Assembly: GCA_900770275.1 (NCBI GenBank)
Contig: CAAGJS010000269.1
Location: forward strand, 1-6,739
Direction of reading: 5' to 3'
Source: Erysipelotrichaceae bacterium
GTDB lineage: Bacteria; Bacillota_I; Bacilli_A; Erysipelotrichales; Erysipelotrichaceae
Length of the DNA stretch: 6,739 nt
Below, in pieces: positions 1 through 4,447 of this stretch. The notes under the pieces are model-generated. The model saw only the letters and a list, made by a program, of their open reading frames with translations. It searched no databases and had not been told where the DNA came from. The translations under genes were made by a program, and so were the position numbers. Position 1 is the stretch's first letter. Each line of letters begins with the position of its first letter.

Positions 1-335
1 TCATTTTCTATGGCATAGTGCCACCAGCTGCCGCAGCTCCAGCGGATGCAGAGGCAACCGTCATCATCGGTCCACATCTGGATCGGTATACCGATGCCTG
101 TATACGCTGCTTTGTGGGCAGCTACGGCCTCGCTGCTTTCGATCGGTGTATTCATCGCGGCTGTTCCTTCCGGATCATTGGCATGATGAAACATCAAATT
201 GCTGCACACAAATTCCGCTGCATGGGTCACATAGGTTTCGCTTGCCTTGCAAATCTCATCTCTCGCGGGATCTTCTACCGTTGCAATCTTCGCGTGCAGT
301 TCGGCCTTTTCTTTCATTAGTTCTTCGAATGTCAT
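1..335 (-). CDS. Unrecognised protein, 3' end outside the window
   Basis: An open frame of 111 codons starts at ATG 335-333 and is still open at the left edge, so the C-terminus is missing. The start is supported by AAAGGAG at 343-349, seven bases upstream. An in-frame ATG at 377 has no ribosome binding site and would read through the hairpin repeat, so I prefer 335. The visible protein begins MTFEELMKEKAELHAK, an acidic and probably helical start. It has a central His/Asn-rich stretch (FVCSNLMFHHAND) and ends with a Cys/Trp-rich segment (DGCLCIRWSCGSWWHY, about residues 92-107). No signal peptide or membrane helix is visible. I do not recognise the family. It lies 74 bases downstream of parB and shares the same hairpin-plus-RBS leader as parA, so it is probably the next gene of the rep-par transcript and an accessory gene of the element. 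The function is unknown. Confidence 0.7.
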   Translation of the reverse strand, partial: MTFEELMKEKAELHAKIATVEDPARDEICKASETYVTHAAEFVCSNLMFHHANDPEGTAAMNTPIESSEAVAAHKAAYTGIGIPIQMWTDDDGCLCIRWSCGSWWHYAIEN

Positions 336-350
336 GTCAGTTCTCCTTTC

Positions 351-404
351 GGGGGCGTTTCGCCCCCAAGTAAACATTTGTGTTGATCGGGGGCGTTTCG
401 CCCC
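351..404. repeat. Paired GC-rich hairpin repeat between parB and the left-edge gene
   Basis: Two near-identical inverted repeats lie here: GGGGGCGTTTCGCCCCC at 351-367 and GGGGGCGTTTCGCCCC at 389-404. Each folds as a 6-7 bp all-GC stem with a 3-nt loop (AAA in the mRNA). The right copy ends five bases from the parB stop codon. The left copy lies directly before the ribosome binding site of the next gene. The spacer (367-389) matches the spacer of the repA-parA cassette at about 17 of 22 positions. There is no T-run on either side, so these are not standard intrinsic terminators. Confidence 0.85.
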
Positions 405-409
405 GCGAA

Positions 410-1219
410 TCACCACTCCAGCTTGCCGGTCGCTTCTTTGATCTGTTTCCAGATTGCCTTCAGCTCATCCACCTGCTCCGGATCGAGGCTCTGATACCGT
501 GTCTTGATGAGGCAGTCCAGATAGGTTTCCGCAGCCTTCTTATGTTTCCGGAACATCTTCTGTTCCTCCGTAATCTCCTGTGACCGCTTGTCCTTCTTCT
601 CCTTCTCCGGATCTTCCTCAATGAATGTTGCGGTTTCGCTGCGGTTCTTATCCGCAAGGAAGTCCTTTACGTAATGCTCTGAAATTCCGGTATAGCTGCT
701 GATCAGAGCTGCTTCCCTCTGCCCCTTCTCCTTGGTAATGACTCCCTGCATGAGCAGGGCATGGACGGCTTCATGACACTTGACGATGACAAGATTCTTT
801 TCGTCATTGGTCATATCCCGCTGCGCATTGGCGGAAATGATGCGCAATACCTCCCGTGCCTGTGCAATGGGCTTCTTCATGTACAGCACCGGGGCTTTAC
901 CAGTGATCTCATGTCCGGAAAAACTGTAGGACCGTTGCTGCGATGTCAGAAGATCCAGTGCCATCTTCCTGCGGTGGCCGGAGAGAAGCACAATGCCATC
1001 AACGGGATCCTCATAAACGGTCAGTGGCGTGATCATGCCCTGATCTTCGATATTTGCGGCAAGCTCATCAATCCCGTTGCAGTCGTAAGGATTGATCGGA
1101 TTGCTGTGAATATCCGTAAGATCCACAAGGAAGATCCTGTTTGCATTCAGATCCAGTGTTTCATCACTGGTGTTGCCGATAATGCTGGAAAGATTGAAGG
1201 TCGGTGTTTTCGTTGTCAT
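410..1219 (-). CDS. parB: ParB-like partition protein (ParB N-terminal domain family)
   Basis: This 269-residue protein has the architecture of plasmid ParB/Spo0J-like DNA-binding partition proteins, which bind a centromere-like parS site and stimulate the ParA ATPase. A ParB/Srx-type N-terminal domain spans about residues 30-140. It holds NPINPYD (40-46) and the arginine motif LLSGHRRKMAL (78-88), equivalent to the family's GERR box where CTP is bound in well-studied members. A second conserved stretch is ISANAQRDMTNDEK (128-141). A helix-turn-helix is likely at about 166-188 (GQREAALISSYTGISEHYV). Residues 200-230 are highly charged and the C-terminal 40 residues are helical, probably for dimerisation. 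ATG 1219 is one base after the parA stop codon, and its GGAGG lies inside the parA end, so translation is probably coupled. The GHRR form is divergent from chromosomal ParB, which argues for a plasmid-type protein. The family call is firm; the parS site is not identified. Confidence 0.88.
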   Translation of the reverse strand: MTTKTPTFNLSSIIGNTSDETLDLNANRIFLVDLTDIHSNPINPYDCNGIDELAANIEDQGMITPLTVYEDPVDGIVLLSGHRRKMALDLLTSQQRSYSFSGHEITGKAPVLYMKKPIAQAREVLRIISANAQRDMTNDEKNLVIVKCHEAVHALLMQGVITKEKGQREAALISSYTGISEHYVKDFLADKNRSETATFIEEDPEKEKKDKRSQEITEEQKMFRKHKKAAETYLDCLIKTRYQSLDPEQVDELKAIWKQIKEATGKLEW

Positions 1220-1220
1220 G

Positions 1221-1985
1221 TCAGTTTTCCTCCGTCATCACTTCGCTGATCAGTTTGCGGTAGTCGTCCGCAACTCCGCTTTTCGGATCCTCAATCAGAA
1301 TCGAATTTGTCAGGTTATGATTCTTCACCGGTGCGCTCTGGTATCGGATCTGGGAAGCAAATACCCGTGATCCGTAAGCTGCCCGTAACTGCTCAATGAT
1401 TTCCCGATCTGCTTTGGTCCGGTTGATCATCGTAATCAGGATGCGGATGTCTAACGGTTCCTGCCGGTCCAGCCCGCTGTTCATAACGCTGCGGCAGTGA
1501 TCCCACGTTGCCTTCACGCCAGCCAGTCCGCCCGCATCAATGTTGGTCGGAATGATGATCTGCTGCGCAGAAACAACGGAATTGATGCTCATGATGTTGA
1601 TGGACGGGTTATTGTCGATAACAATTTCGTCATAGCCAAGCGGCCTCAGCAGATTCCGAAGAACAAGCTGCGGAAATGCAGACAGGGATCCGGATTGCAG
1701 CTCATAGATCGTGGAGAACAAGTCCAGACGGGCTGGGAGGATAAACAGGTTTTCAATCGCTGTCGGATAGATACAGTCCTCAATCGGCTTCATGCCCTTA
1801 ATGGCCTCAATGATGCACGGCTCTTCCGGCGTATTATCCGGCTTCAACAGTGCTGTCGCATTGCCCTGACCATCGGCATCAATGAGAAGTGTCTTCCGCC
1901 CGGATTTAGCAAACCCAGCCGCAAGCTGAATGGATGTTGTCGTTTTACCTACGCCGCCTTTGACGTTGAGAATAGATCTAATCAT
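1221..1985 (-). CDS. parA: ParA/Soj-type partition ATPase
   Basis: This 254-residue Walker-type ATPase would use ATP-dependent, non-specific DNA binding to move ParB-bound DNA and so segregate the replicon. The deviant Walker A motif is KGGVGKTTT at residues 9-17, including the signature lysine K9 and catalytic-loop K14. The A' motif is LLIDADGQGNAT (33-44), and Walker B is YDEIVIDNNPS (118-128), where most relatives have DTPPS. PTNIDAGGLAG (146-156) fits the switch region. There is no N-terminal helix-turn-helix, so this is the short Soj/type Ib-like form, which is unlikely to autoregulate through its own DNA-binding domain. The start is ATG 1985, with AAAGGA seven bases upstream. The frame stays open to a TTG at 2018, but that codon lies inside the hairpin repeat. 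It is followed by parB after a single base. Confidence 0.93.
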   Translation of the reverse strand: MIRSILNVKGGVGKTTTSIQLAAGFAKSGRKTLLIDADGQGNATALLKPDNTPEEPCIIEAIKGMKPIEDCIYPTAIENLFILPARLDLFSTIYELQSGSLSAFPQLVLRNLLRPLGYDEIVIDNNPSINIMSINSVVSAQQIIIPTNIDAGGLAGVKATWDHCRSVMNSGLDRQEPLDIRILITMINRTKADREIIEQLRAAYGSRVFASQIRYQSAPVKNHNLTNSILIEDPKSGVADDYRKLISEVMTEEN

Positions 1986-1992
1986 GTTATTT

Positions 1993-1998
1993 TCCTTT
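1993..1998 (-). promoter_or_regulatory. Ribosome binding site that fixes the parA start
   Basis: AAAGGA on the minus strand lies seven bases from ATG 1985. It favours this ATG over the in-frame TTG at 2018, which would place the hairpin repeat inside the coding region. Confidence 0.75.
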
Positions 1999-2000
1999 CC

Positions 2001-2052
2001 GGGGCGTTTCGCCCCCAAGTAAATGTTTTTATTGACCGGGGCGTTTCGCCCC
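2001..2052. repeat. Paired GC-rich hairpin repeat between repA and parA
   Basis: GGGGCGTTTCGCCCC occurs at 2001-2015 and again at 2038-2052, separated by a 22-base AT-rich spacer. Both are perfect inverted repeats with 6-bp stems and 3-nt loops. The whole unit matches 351-404 in order, spacing and most of the spacer bases. The parA-proximal copy ends 15 bases from the parA ATG, immediately before its ribosome binding site. No T-run follows on either strand. Confidence 0.85.
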
Positions 2053-2092
2053 GTGAATGATCCGCAGCTAGTACACGCTGCTTCGCGATGTT

Positions 2093-3295
2093 TTATGCAG
2101 CAGCGGCTCTCATTTCAGCCATCAGTGCAGCTCTGTCAATTGGCTTTCCGTCATCCGGCTGTTCAGGTTCATTGCTGCTGTCGTAGTAGTATGCTGGCAG
2201 TACTTCATTCCGCCGCCGGCGTTTACGGAACTGGTAAGACGCAATGGTGGTCGGTGCGTTGTAGAGAGAGGTGAGAATATATGCCTTGGGATTGCGAACA
2301 TTTGTCCGCACGCTGCTAAAGCAGTCCATGAAGTAATCAAGCTCGGCAGTCGTTAAGCCCATGAACCGTCGCTTAATTTCGGCACTTGGAAAAGCCTTAC
2401 GGCCGATATGCACCGTTGCAGCATGATCGCATTGTGATGTCAGTTCAGCGCAGAATGAAACCACTTCCGCCAGCAGAGGGACATCTTCTGCATAGTCGGA
2501 ATCCTGGGACCGTTTATTCAAATCAAATTGGTTTGCAAAGTAGACGTTGTAGTCACCGGGTGTTTCATGAACAATAGCCGTTTGAAAATCGGAATCCAGA
2601 TCGGGAGAATTTGTAAGACCAACTGTATCTGTAGACTTACTATGATGATTGATAGATTGATAGATAGATATATTAGTATTTAAATTATCTAATCTATCCG
2701 CACGCGCGCACGCGCACGTATGGAAGTTTAAATTTGAAACCCCGGAAGTTTGATTTTTAAACTCCTGTTGGTTGCCTTCATTGCACCCATTGGGTGTGTT
2801 ACAGTCATCAGTGTTATAATTTTCCGACATCTGAGGTTTATTTTTTAAACCACCATTAGGTACATTTAAATCATCACAGAGAATGCGCCCGGTTTCCTGA
2901 GGTCCCATTATTAAACTTTCAGGAATTTCATTTTCAAACTGCAAATCATGAAAGTTTAAATTTGAAACTTCCAAAACATAAATCATGCAGGGCTTATTAC
3001 GGCACCGGGTCCGCTGAATCAATCCGGCGGCCTCTAAAGCATTCTGGGTCTTTATTGCCTTGTTCCTTCCGCAGTTCAGATCATTCATCAGCTCCGGAAG
3101 CGGATATTCAATAAAAATCCTACTCTGCTCATCCATCTGGGCCTGATCAGAAGTAATCCGTTGCAGCATCAGCCCATAAAGCAGCTTCGCATCAGTAGAA
3201 AGTGATTTATATGCGGGATTCGTAAAAAGGAAACTGGGAATACTGATGAAACTGTATTGTTCAGTATTTCCGCCAATGAATTTTTCAAAAGCCAT
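2093..3295 (-). CDS. repA: Replication initiator protein, RepA_N family
   Basis: This 400-residue protein matches the layout of the RepA_N plasmid initiators of low-GC Gram-positive bacteria, which bind the origin and start theta replication. The N-terminal winged-helix domain covers about residues 14-108: it begins SFISIPSFLFTNPAYKSLS, continues STDAKLLYGLMLQR (33-46), and holds the likely recognition segment PELMNDLNCGRNKAIKTQNALEAAGLI (67-93). Residues 110-265 are a low-complexity, Asn-rich linker in which SNLNFH occurs twice (111-116, 187-192), reflecting DNA repeats. The C-terminal domain spans about 270-355 and includes LTTAELDYFMDCF and NPKAYILTSLYN. It is followed by an arginine-rich tract (KRRRRR, 358-362). 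ATG 3295 has AAAGGAG six bases upstream. The gene is headed by a structured leader with a likely antisense RNA and is followed by parA. Family assignment is strong by pattern; initiator function is inferred. Confidence 0.88.
   Translation of the reverse strand: MAFEKFIGGNTEQYSFISIPSFLFTNPAYKSLSTDAKLLYGLMLQRITSDQAQMDEQSRIFIEYPLPELMNDLNCGRNKAIKTQNALEAAGLIQRTRCRNKPCMIYVLEVSNLNFHDLQFENEIPESLIMGPQETGRILCDDLNVPNGGLKNKPQMSENYNTDDCNTPNGCNEGNQQEFKNQTSGVSNLNFHTCACARADRLDNLNTNISIYQSINHHSKSTDTVGLTNSPDLDSDFQTAIVHETPGDYNVYFANQFDLNKRSQDSDYAEDVPLLAEVVSFCAELTSQCDHAATVHIGRKAFPSAEIKRRFMGLTTAELDYFMDCFSSVRTNVRNPKAYILTSLYNAPTTIASYQFRKRRRRNEVLPAYYYDSSNEPEQPDDGKPIDRAALMAEMRAAAA
2647..2698. repeat. AT-rich GATA/GATT tetranucleotide tract, candidate DNA unwinding element
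   Basis: Six tandem tetranucleotides of the form GAT(A/T) run from 2647 to 2670. They are followed by an almost pure A/T stretch to 2690 and by TATCTAATCTATC, which is an imperfect inverted copy of the start of the tract. The segment codes for the Asn/Ile-rich part of the RepA linker. An AT-rich, repeat-bearing block beside the palindromes is the usual make-up of a melting region at a replication origin; that role is inferred. Confidence 0.5.
2699..2722. other. 24-bp alternating purine-pyrimidine run (Z-DNA prone)
   Basis: Every step from 2699 to 2722 alternates pyrimidine and purine, mostly CG and CA/TG steps. It sits directly between the AT-rich tract and the first origin palindrome. In RepA it encodes TCACARA (193-199), an odd Cys/Ala patch in an otherwise Asn-rich linker. 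Such runs favour left-handed DNA under negative supercoiling. A role in the origin is inferred from the position only. Confidence 0.55.
2726..2968. repeat. Imperfect palindromes inside repA, candidate RepA binding sites (oriV)
   Basis: A 15-bp motif GTTTnnnTTTnAAAC recurs: GTTTAAATTTGAAAC at 2726-2740 and identically at 2954-2968, GTTTGATTTTTAAAC at 2748-2762, GTTTATTTTTTAAAC at 2836-2850, and one-mismatch ATTTCATTTTCAAAC at 2925-2939. A weaker copy lies at 2902-2916. The copies at 2726 and 2748 are parts of two adjacent 22-bp direct repeats that agree at 18 positions. The offset from 2748 to 2836 is 88 and from 2836 to 2902 is 66, both multiples of 22. In RepA_N plasmids such as pAD1 and pSK41 the origin lies within the initiator gene, which supports reading these as RepA sites. 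Confidence 0.65.
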
Positions 3296-3350
3296 GGTTT
3301 TCTCCTTTGCGGGGCGTTTCGCCCCGGATTGTTAAAACTTTGGTGTTCAT
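3285..3350 (-). CDS. Possible leader peptide overlapping the repA start
   Basis: ATG 3350 opens a 21-codon frame (beginning MNTKVLTIRGE) that ends at TGA 3287-3285, eight bases inside repA, in a different frame. It has a GAGG nine bases upstream (about 3360-3363). It reads straight through the hairpin repeat at 3311-3325, so its translation would melt that hairpin and bring ribosomes to the repA start. Leader peptides coupled to an initiator gene are known in IncFII plasmids (tap). Nothing but position, frame and a modest RBS supports it here. Confidence 0.3.
   Translation of the reverse strand: MNTKVLTIRGETPRKGENHGF
3311..3325. repeat. GC-rich hairpin repeat upstream of repA
   Basis: GGGGCGTTTCGCCCC is identical to the cores of the two paired cassettes further left. 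It stands alone here, ending 15 bases from the repA ATG and immediately before AAAGGAG. That distance is the same as at parA. Confidence 0.85.
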
Positions 3351-3353
3351 GGC

Positions 3354-3382
3354 TTGAAACCTCAGTACGTTCAGGATAGAAT
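3354..3382 (+). promoter_or_regulatory. Promoter for a plus-strand antisense RNA
   Basis: TTGAAA (3354-3359) and TAGAAT (3377-3382) are separated by exactly 17 bases, matching five of six consensus bases in each box for the housekeeping sigma factor. Transcription would start near 3389 and run away from repA, antisense to the repA leader. A matching intrinsic terminator lies about 180 bases downstream. Confidence 0.6.
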
Positions 3383-3388
3383 TTATAC

Positions 3389-3584
3389 GTAAACGAGGTT
3401 CAGGCCGCGTTTAAAAGCTGGTGAGTTTGGTTCTTCTTTTTTGAAGAATTGTTCACACCACAAGTCATTCGGATCCGACCCTGATGAAGTTGAGTCCTTC
3501 CTCAGAATGTCACCGTTTGATTGAGAAACGATCTAACCGCTGGGTAGCAATCAGATCATTCGGACGAGGAATCGTCCATTTTTT
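3389..3584 (+). ncRNA. Putative antisense RNA to the repA leader
   Basis: A promoter (3354-3382) and an intrinsic terminator (3562-3584) on the plus strand bound about 195 bases with no credible plus-strand gene. Several local stems can be drawn: TTCTTC/GAAGAA (3431-3448), CTGATGAAG/CTTCCTCAG (3481-3505, one mismatch), CGTTT/AAACG (3514-3530) and CTAACC/GGGTAG (3533-3547, one mismatch). Two of the loops (TTGAGTC and GATTGAG) contain UUGA, which fits the YUNR U-turn pattern common in antisense RNA loops. The transcript would be complementary to any mRNA entering repA from the HTH gene. By analogy with antisense RNAs that control rep in RepA_N plasmids (pSK41 RNAI), it would limit RepA synthesis. 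Expression is not shown by sequence alone. Confidence 0.5.
3562..3584 (+). terminator. Intrinsic terminator on the plus strand
   Basis: GGACGA (3562-3567) and TCGTCC (3572-3577) form a perfect 6-bp stem with a GGAA loop, followed by ATTTTTT. The T-run is only on the plus-strand side, so it stops a plus-strand transcript and not the minus-strand HTH-gene mRNA. Its T-run overlaps the stop codon of the HTH gene. Confidence 0.7.
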
Positions 3585-3936
3585 ATTTGCTCTTGTCTTC
3601 TTCTCGTTTTTTTCTTTTCTCCTTCTCATGTTCCAGATCAATTTCTCTTCCAATCTGCGATAACAAGTCCTCAACGCTGCATCCTATTGCATTTGCAAAA
3701 TCAGTAAGGAAGTAAACCGTCGGATTGCATGGTTTGTCTAATTTACGAACTGCGTTCCGTAAGTTCGTATAGGAGAATCCGGACATCTTTTCACTGATGG
3801 AATGGACTGATCGATTTCCGACAATTCCCTGAAGAACAATCCTAGTTGCAACGCCTACGTATGCCAGATCATCCCAGTTTCGCTTGCCCGTCTTTATTGG
3901 CGGTTTTCTTTTCTTCTTGGGCTTATTCTCCGTCAC
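3583..3936 (-). CDS. Small basic helix-turn-helix protein (Cro/C1-like)
   Basis: This 117-residue protein has a strongly basic N-terminus (KPKKKRKPPIKTGKR, 5-19), a helical core and a very charged tail (EHEKEKRKKREEDKSK, 102-117). The segment from about 24 to 93 resembles a Cro/C1-type helix-turn-helix fold: SISEKMSGFSYTNLRNAVRKL (46-66) would hold the recognition pair, and YFLTDFANAIGCSVEDLLS (75-93) matches the helix ending in 'gvsvdeLl' seen in that family. The start is GTG 3936, with AGGGGG eight bases upstream. The nearby ATG at 3940 is in another frame and stops after five codons. It lies upstream of repA with no terminator in its own direction, so it may be transcribed into the repA leader. 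A regulatory role in replication or maintenance of the element is inferred. The symmetrical TTTGTACAAA upstream is a possible operator. Confidence 0.7.
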   Translation of the reverse strand: MTENKPKKKRKPPIKTGKRNWDDLAYVGVATRIVLQGIVGNRSVHSISEKMSGFSYTNLRNAVRKLDKPCNPTVYFLTDFANAIGCSVEDLLSQIGREIDLEHEKEKRKKREEDKSK

Positions 3937-3953
3937 CCATATAACCCCCTTTC

Positions 3954-3973
3954 TACAAACTCTTTGTACAAAC
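3954..3973. promoter_or_regulatory. Palindrome and short direct repeat upstream of the HTH gene
   Basis: TTTGTACAAA (3963-3972) is a perfect 10-bp palindrome. TACAAAC occurs at 3954-3960 and again at 3967-3973, 13 bases apart. It lies 18 to 37 bases before the GTG start of the HTH gene, where an autoregulatory operator would be expected. I could not fit a convincing minus-strand promoter around it, so the role is a guess. Confidence 0.3.
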
Positions 3974-3988
3974 CCCGGATAAACAACG

Positions 3989-4032
3989 AAAAAGGGCTGT
4001 TATTCAGAAACTTTTTCTGAATAACAGCCCTT
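3989..4032 (-). terminator. Intrinsic terminator of the tRNA operon
   Basis: AAGGGCTGTTATTCAGAAA (3992-4010) pairs perfectly with 4014-4032, giving a 19-bp stem with a 3-nt loop. On the minus strand it is followed by TTTTTCGTTGTTT. It begins nine bases after the tRNA-Gly 3' end, so it closes the tRNA transcript and separates it from the HTH gene. Confidence 0.9.
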
Positions 4033-4041
4033 AAGTTTGGA

Positions 4042-4115
4042 TGGAGCAGATGAGCGGAATTGAACCGCCGTGTCCACCTTGGCAAGGTGGCGTTCTACCA
4101 TTGAACTACATCTGC
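4042..4115 (-). tRNA. tRNA-Gly (anticodon GCC)
   Basis: Acceptor arms GCAGATG and CATCTGC pair fully, with discriminator T and an encoded CCA. The anticodon stem CCACC/GGTGG encloses TTGCCAA, giving GCC, which reads GGC and GGU. The T arm contains GGTTCAATTCC. It is the last of three tRNA genes and lies one base after tRNA-Asp. Its 3' end faces the plasmid-like module, a position where site-specific integrases often act. Confidence 0.95.
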
Positions 4116-4116
4116 A

Positions 4117-4193
4117 TGGCGGTCGCTATGGGACTCGAACCCACGACCTCCTCCGTGACAGGGAGGCGTTCTAACCAGCTGAACTAAGCGACC
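4117..4193 (-). tRNA. tRNA-Asp (anticodon GTC)
   Basis: Acceptor arms GGTCGCT and AGCGACC pair fully, with discriminator G and an encoded CCA. The anticodon stem CCTCC/GGAGG encloses CTGTCAC, giving GTC, which reads aspartate codons. The T loop GGGTTCGAGTCCC is canonical. It is the middle gene of the operon, four bases after tRNA-Ser. Confidence 0.95.
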
Positions 4194-4197
4194 AATC

Positions 4198-4288
4198 TGG
4201 CGAGGAAAGAGGGATTTGAACCCTCGCGCCGGTTTCCCGACCTATGCCCTTAGCAGGGGCACCTCTTCGGCCTCTTGAGTATTTCCTC
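4198..4288 (-). tRNA. tRNA-Ser (anticodon GCT)
   Basis: The acceptor arms GAGGAAA and TTTCCTC pair fully, with discriminator G and an encoded CCA. The anticodon loop CTGCTAA gives GCT, which reads AGC and AGU. The length of 91 bases and a long variable arm (around GGTCGGGAAACCGGC) are typical of class II serine tRNAs. It is the first gene of the operon. Confidence 0.95.
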
Positions 4289-4329
4289 ATCTGCCAAGCG
4301 CACTCTTTCGTCTCTCACAGTGCTTTGAT

Positions 4330-4358
4330 AATATACCATGCACTTTTGAGATGTGCAA
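4330..4358 (-). promoter_or_regulatory. Promoter of the tRNA operon
   Basis: On the minus strand TTGCAC (4353-4358) and TATATT (4330-4335) are 17 bases apart, and TGG directly precedes the -10 box, as in an extended -10 promoter. It lies about 40 bases upstream of tRNA-Ser. TGCAC and GTGCA form an inverted repeat (4339-4357) across the spacer; whether that matters is unknown. Confidence 0.75.
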
Positions 4359-4379
4359 CAGAATTTCGAACGAATTTTT

Positions 4380-4410
4380 GCGAGCCGCGGAAACTTTTTC
4401 CCCGGCCCGC
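4380..4410 (-). terminator. Stem-loop after deoD, possible terminator
   Basis: On the minus strand a 14-bp stem (one G-U pair, one G-G mismatch) closes a 3-nt AAG loop. It is extended by three A-U pairs and lies 38 bases after the deoD stop codon. A strong T-run is missing: the sequence after it is AAAAATTCGTTCG. It may end the deoD transcript weakly or protect its 3' end. The rest of the 159-base gap to tRNA-Ser holds only the tRNA promoter and leader. Confidence 0.45.
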
Positions 4411-4447
4411 AAATATGTCGTTTGTTATGTGGTTTTTGTGTTTCTTT

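Noticed and set aside
336..377. Earlier in-frame ATG at 377 for the left-edge gene
   Set aside because: It lacks a ribosome binding site and would translate through the hairpin, while ATG 335 has a strong AAAGGAG at seven bases.
351..2052. Hairpin repeats as a CRISPR array or intrinsic terminators
   Set aside because: The copies are not regularly spaced around unique spacers, no cas gene is present, and no T-run follows the stems on either strand.
1497..2060. 187-codon plus-strand open frame opposite parA
   Set aside because: It is the complement of a well-supported ParA gene, has no ribosome binding site and no recognisable motif, and is a shadow frame.
3400..3468. 22-codon minus-strand frame within the repA leader (starts MTCGVNNSS)
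   Set aside because: No convincing ribosome binding site and no overlap with repA; probably chance in a region that looks like structured RNA.
3390..3582. Minus-strand promoter for repA inside its leader
   Set aside because: TATAAA near 3382-3387 has no acceptable -35 box at 16-18 bases, and no other pair fits; repA may be read from the HTH gene's promoter.
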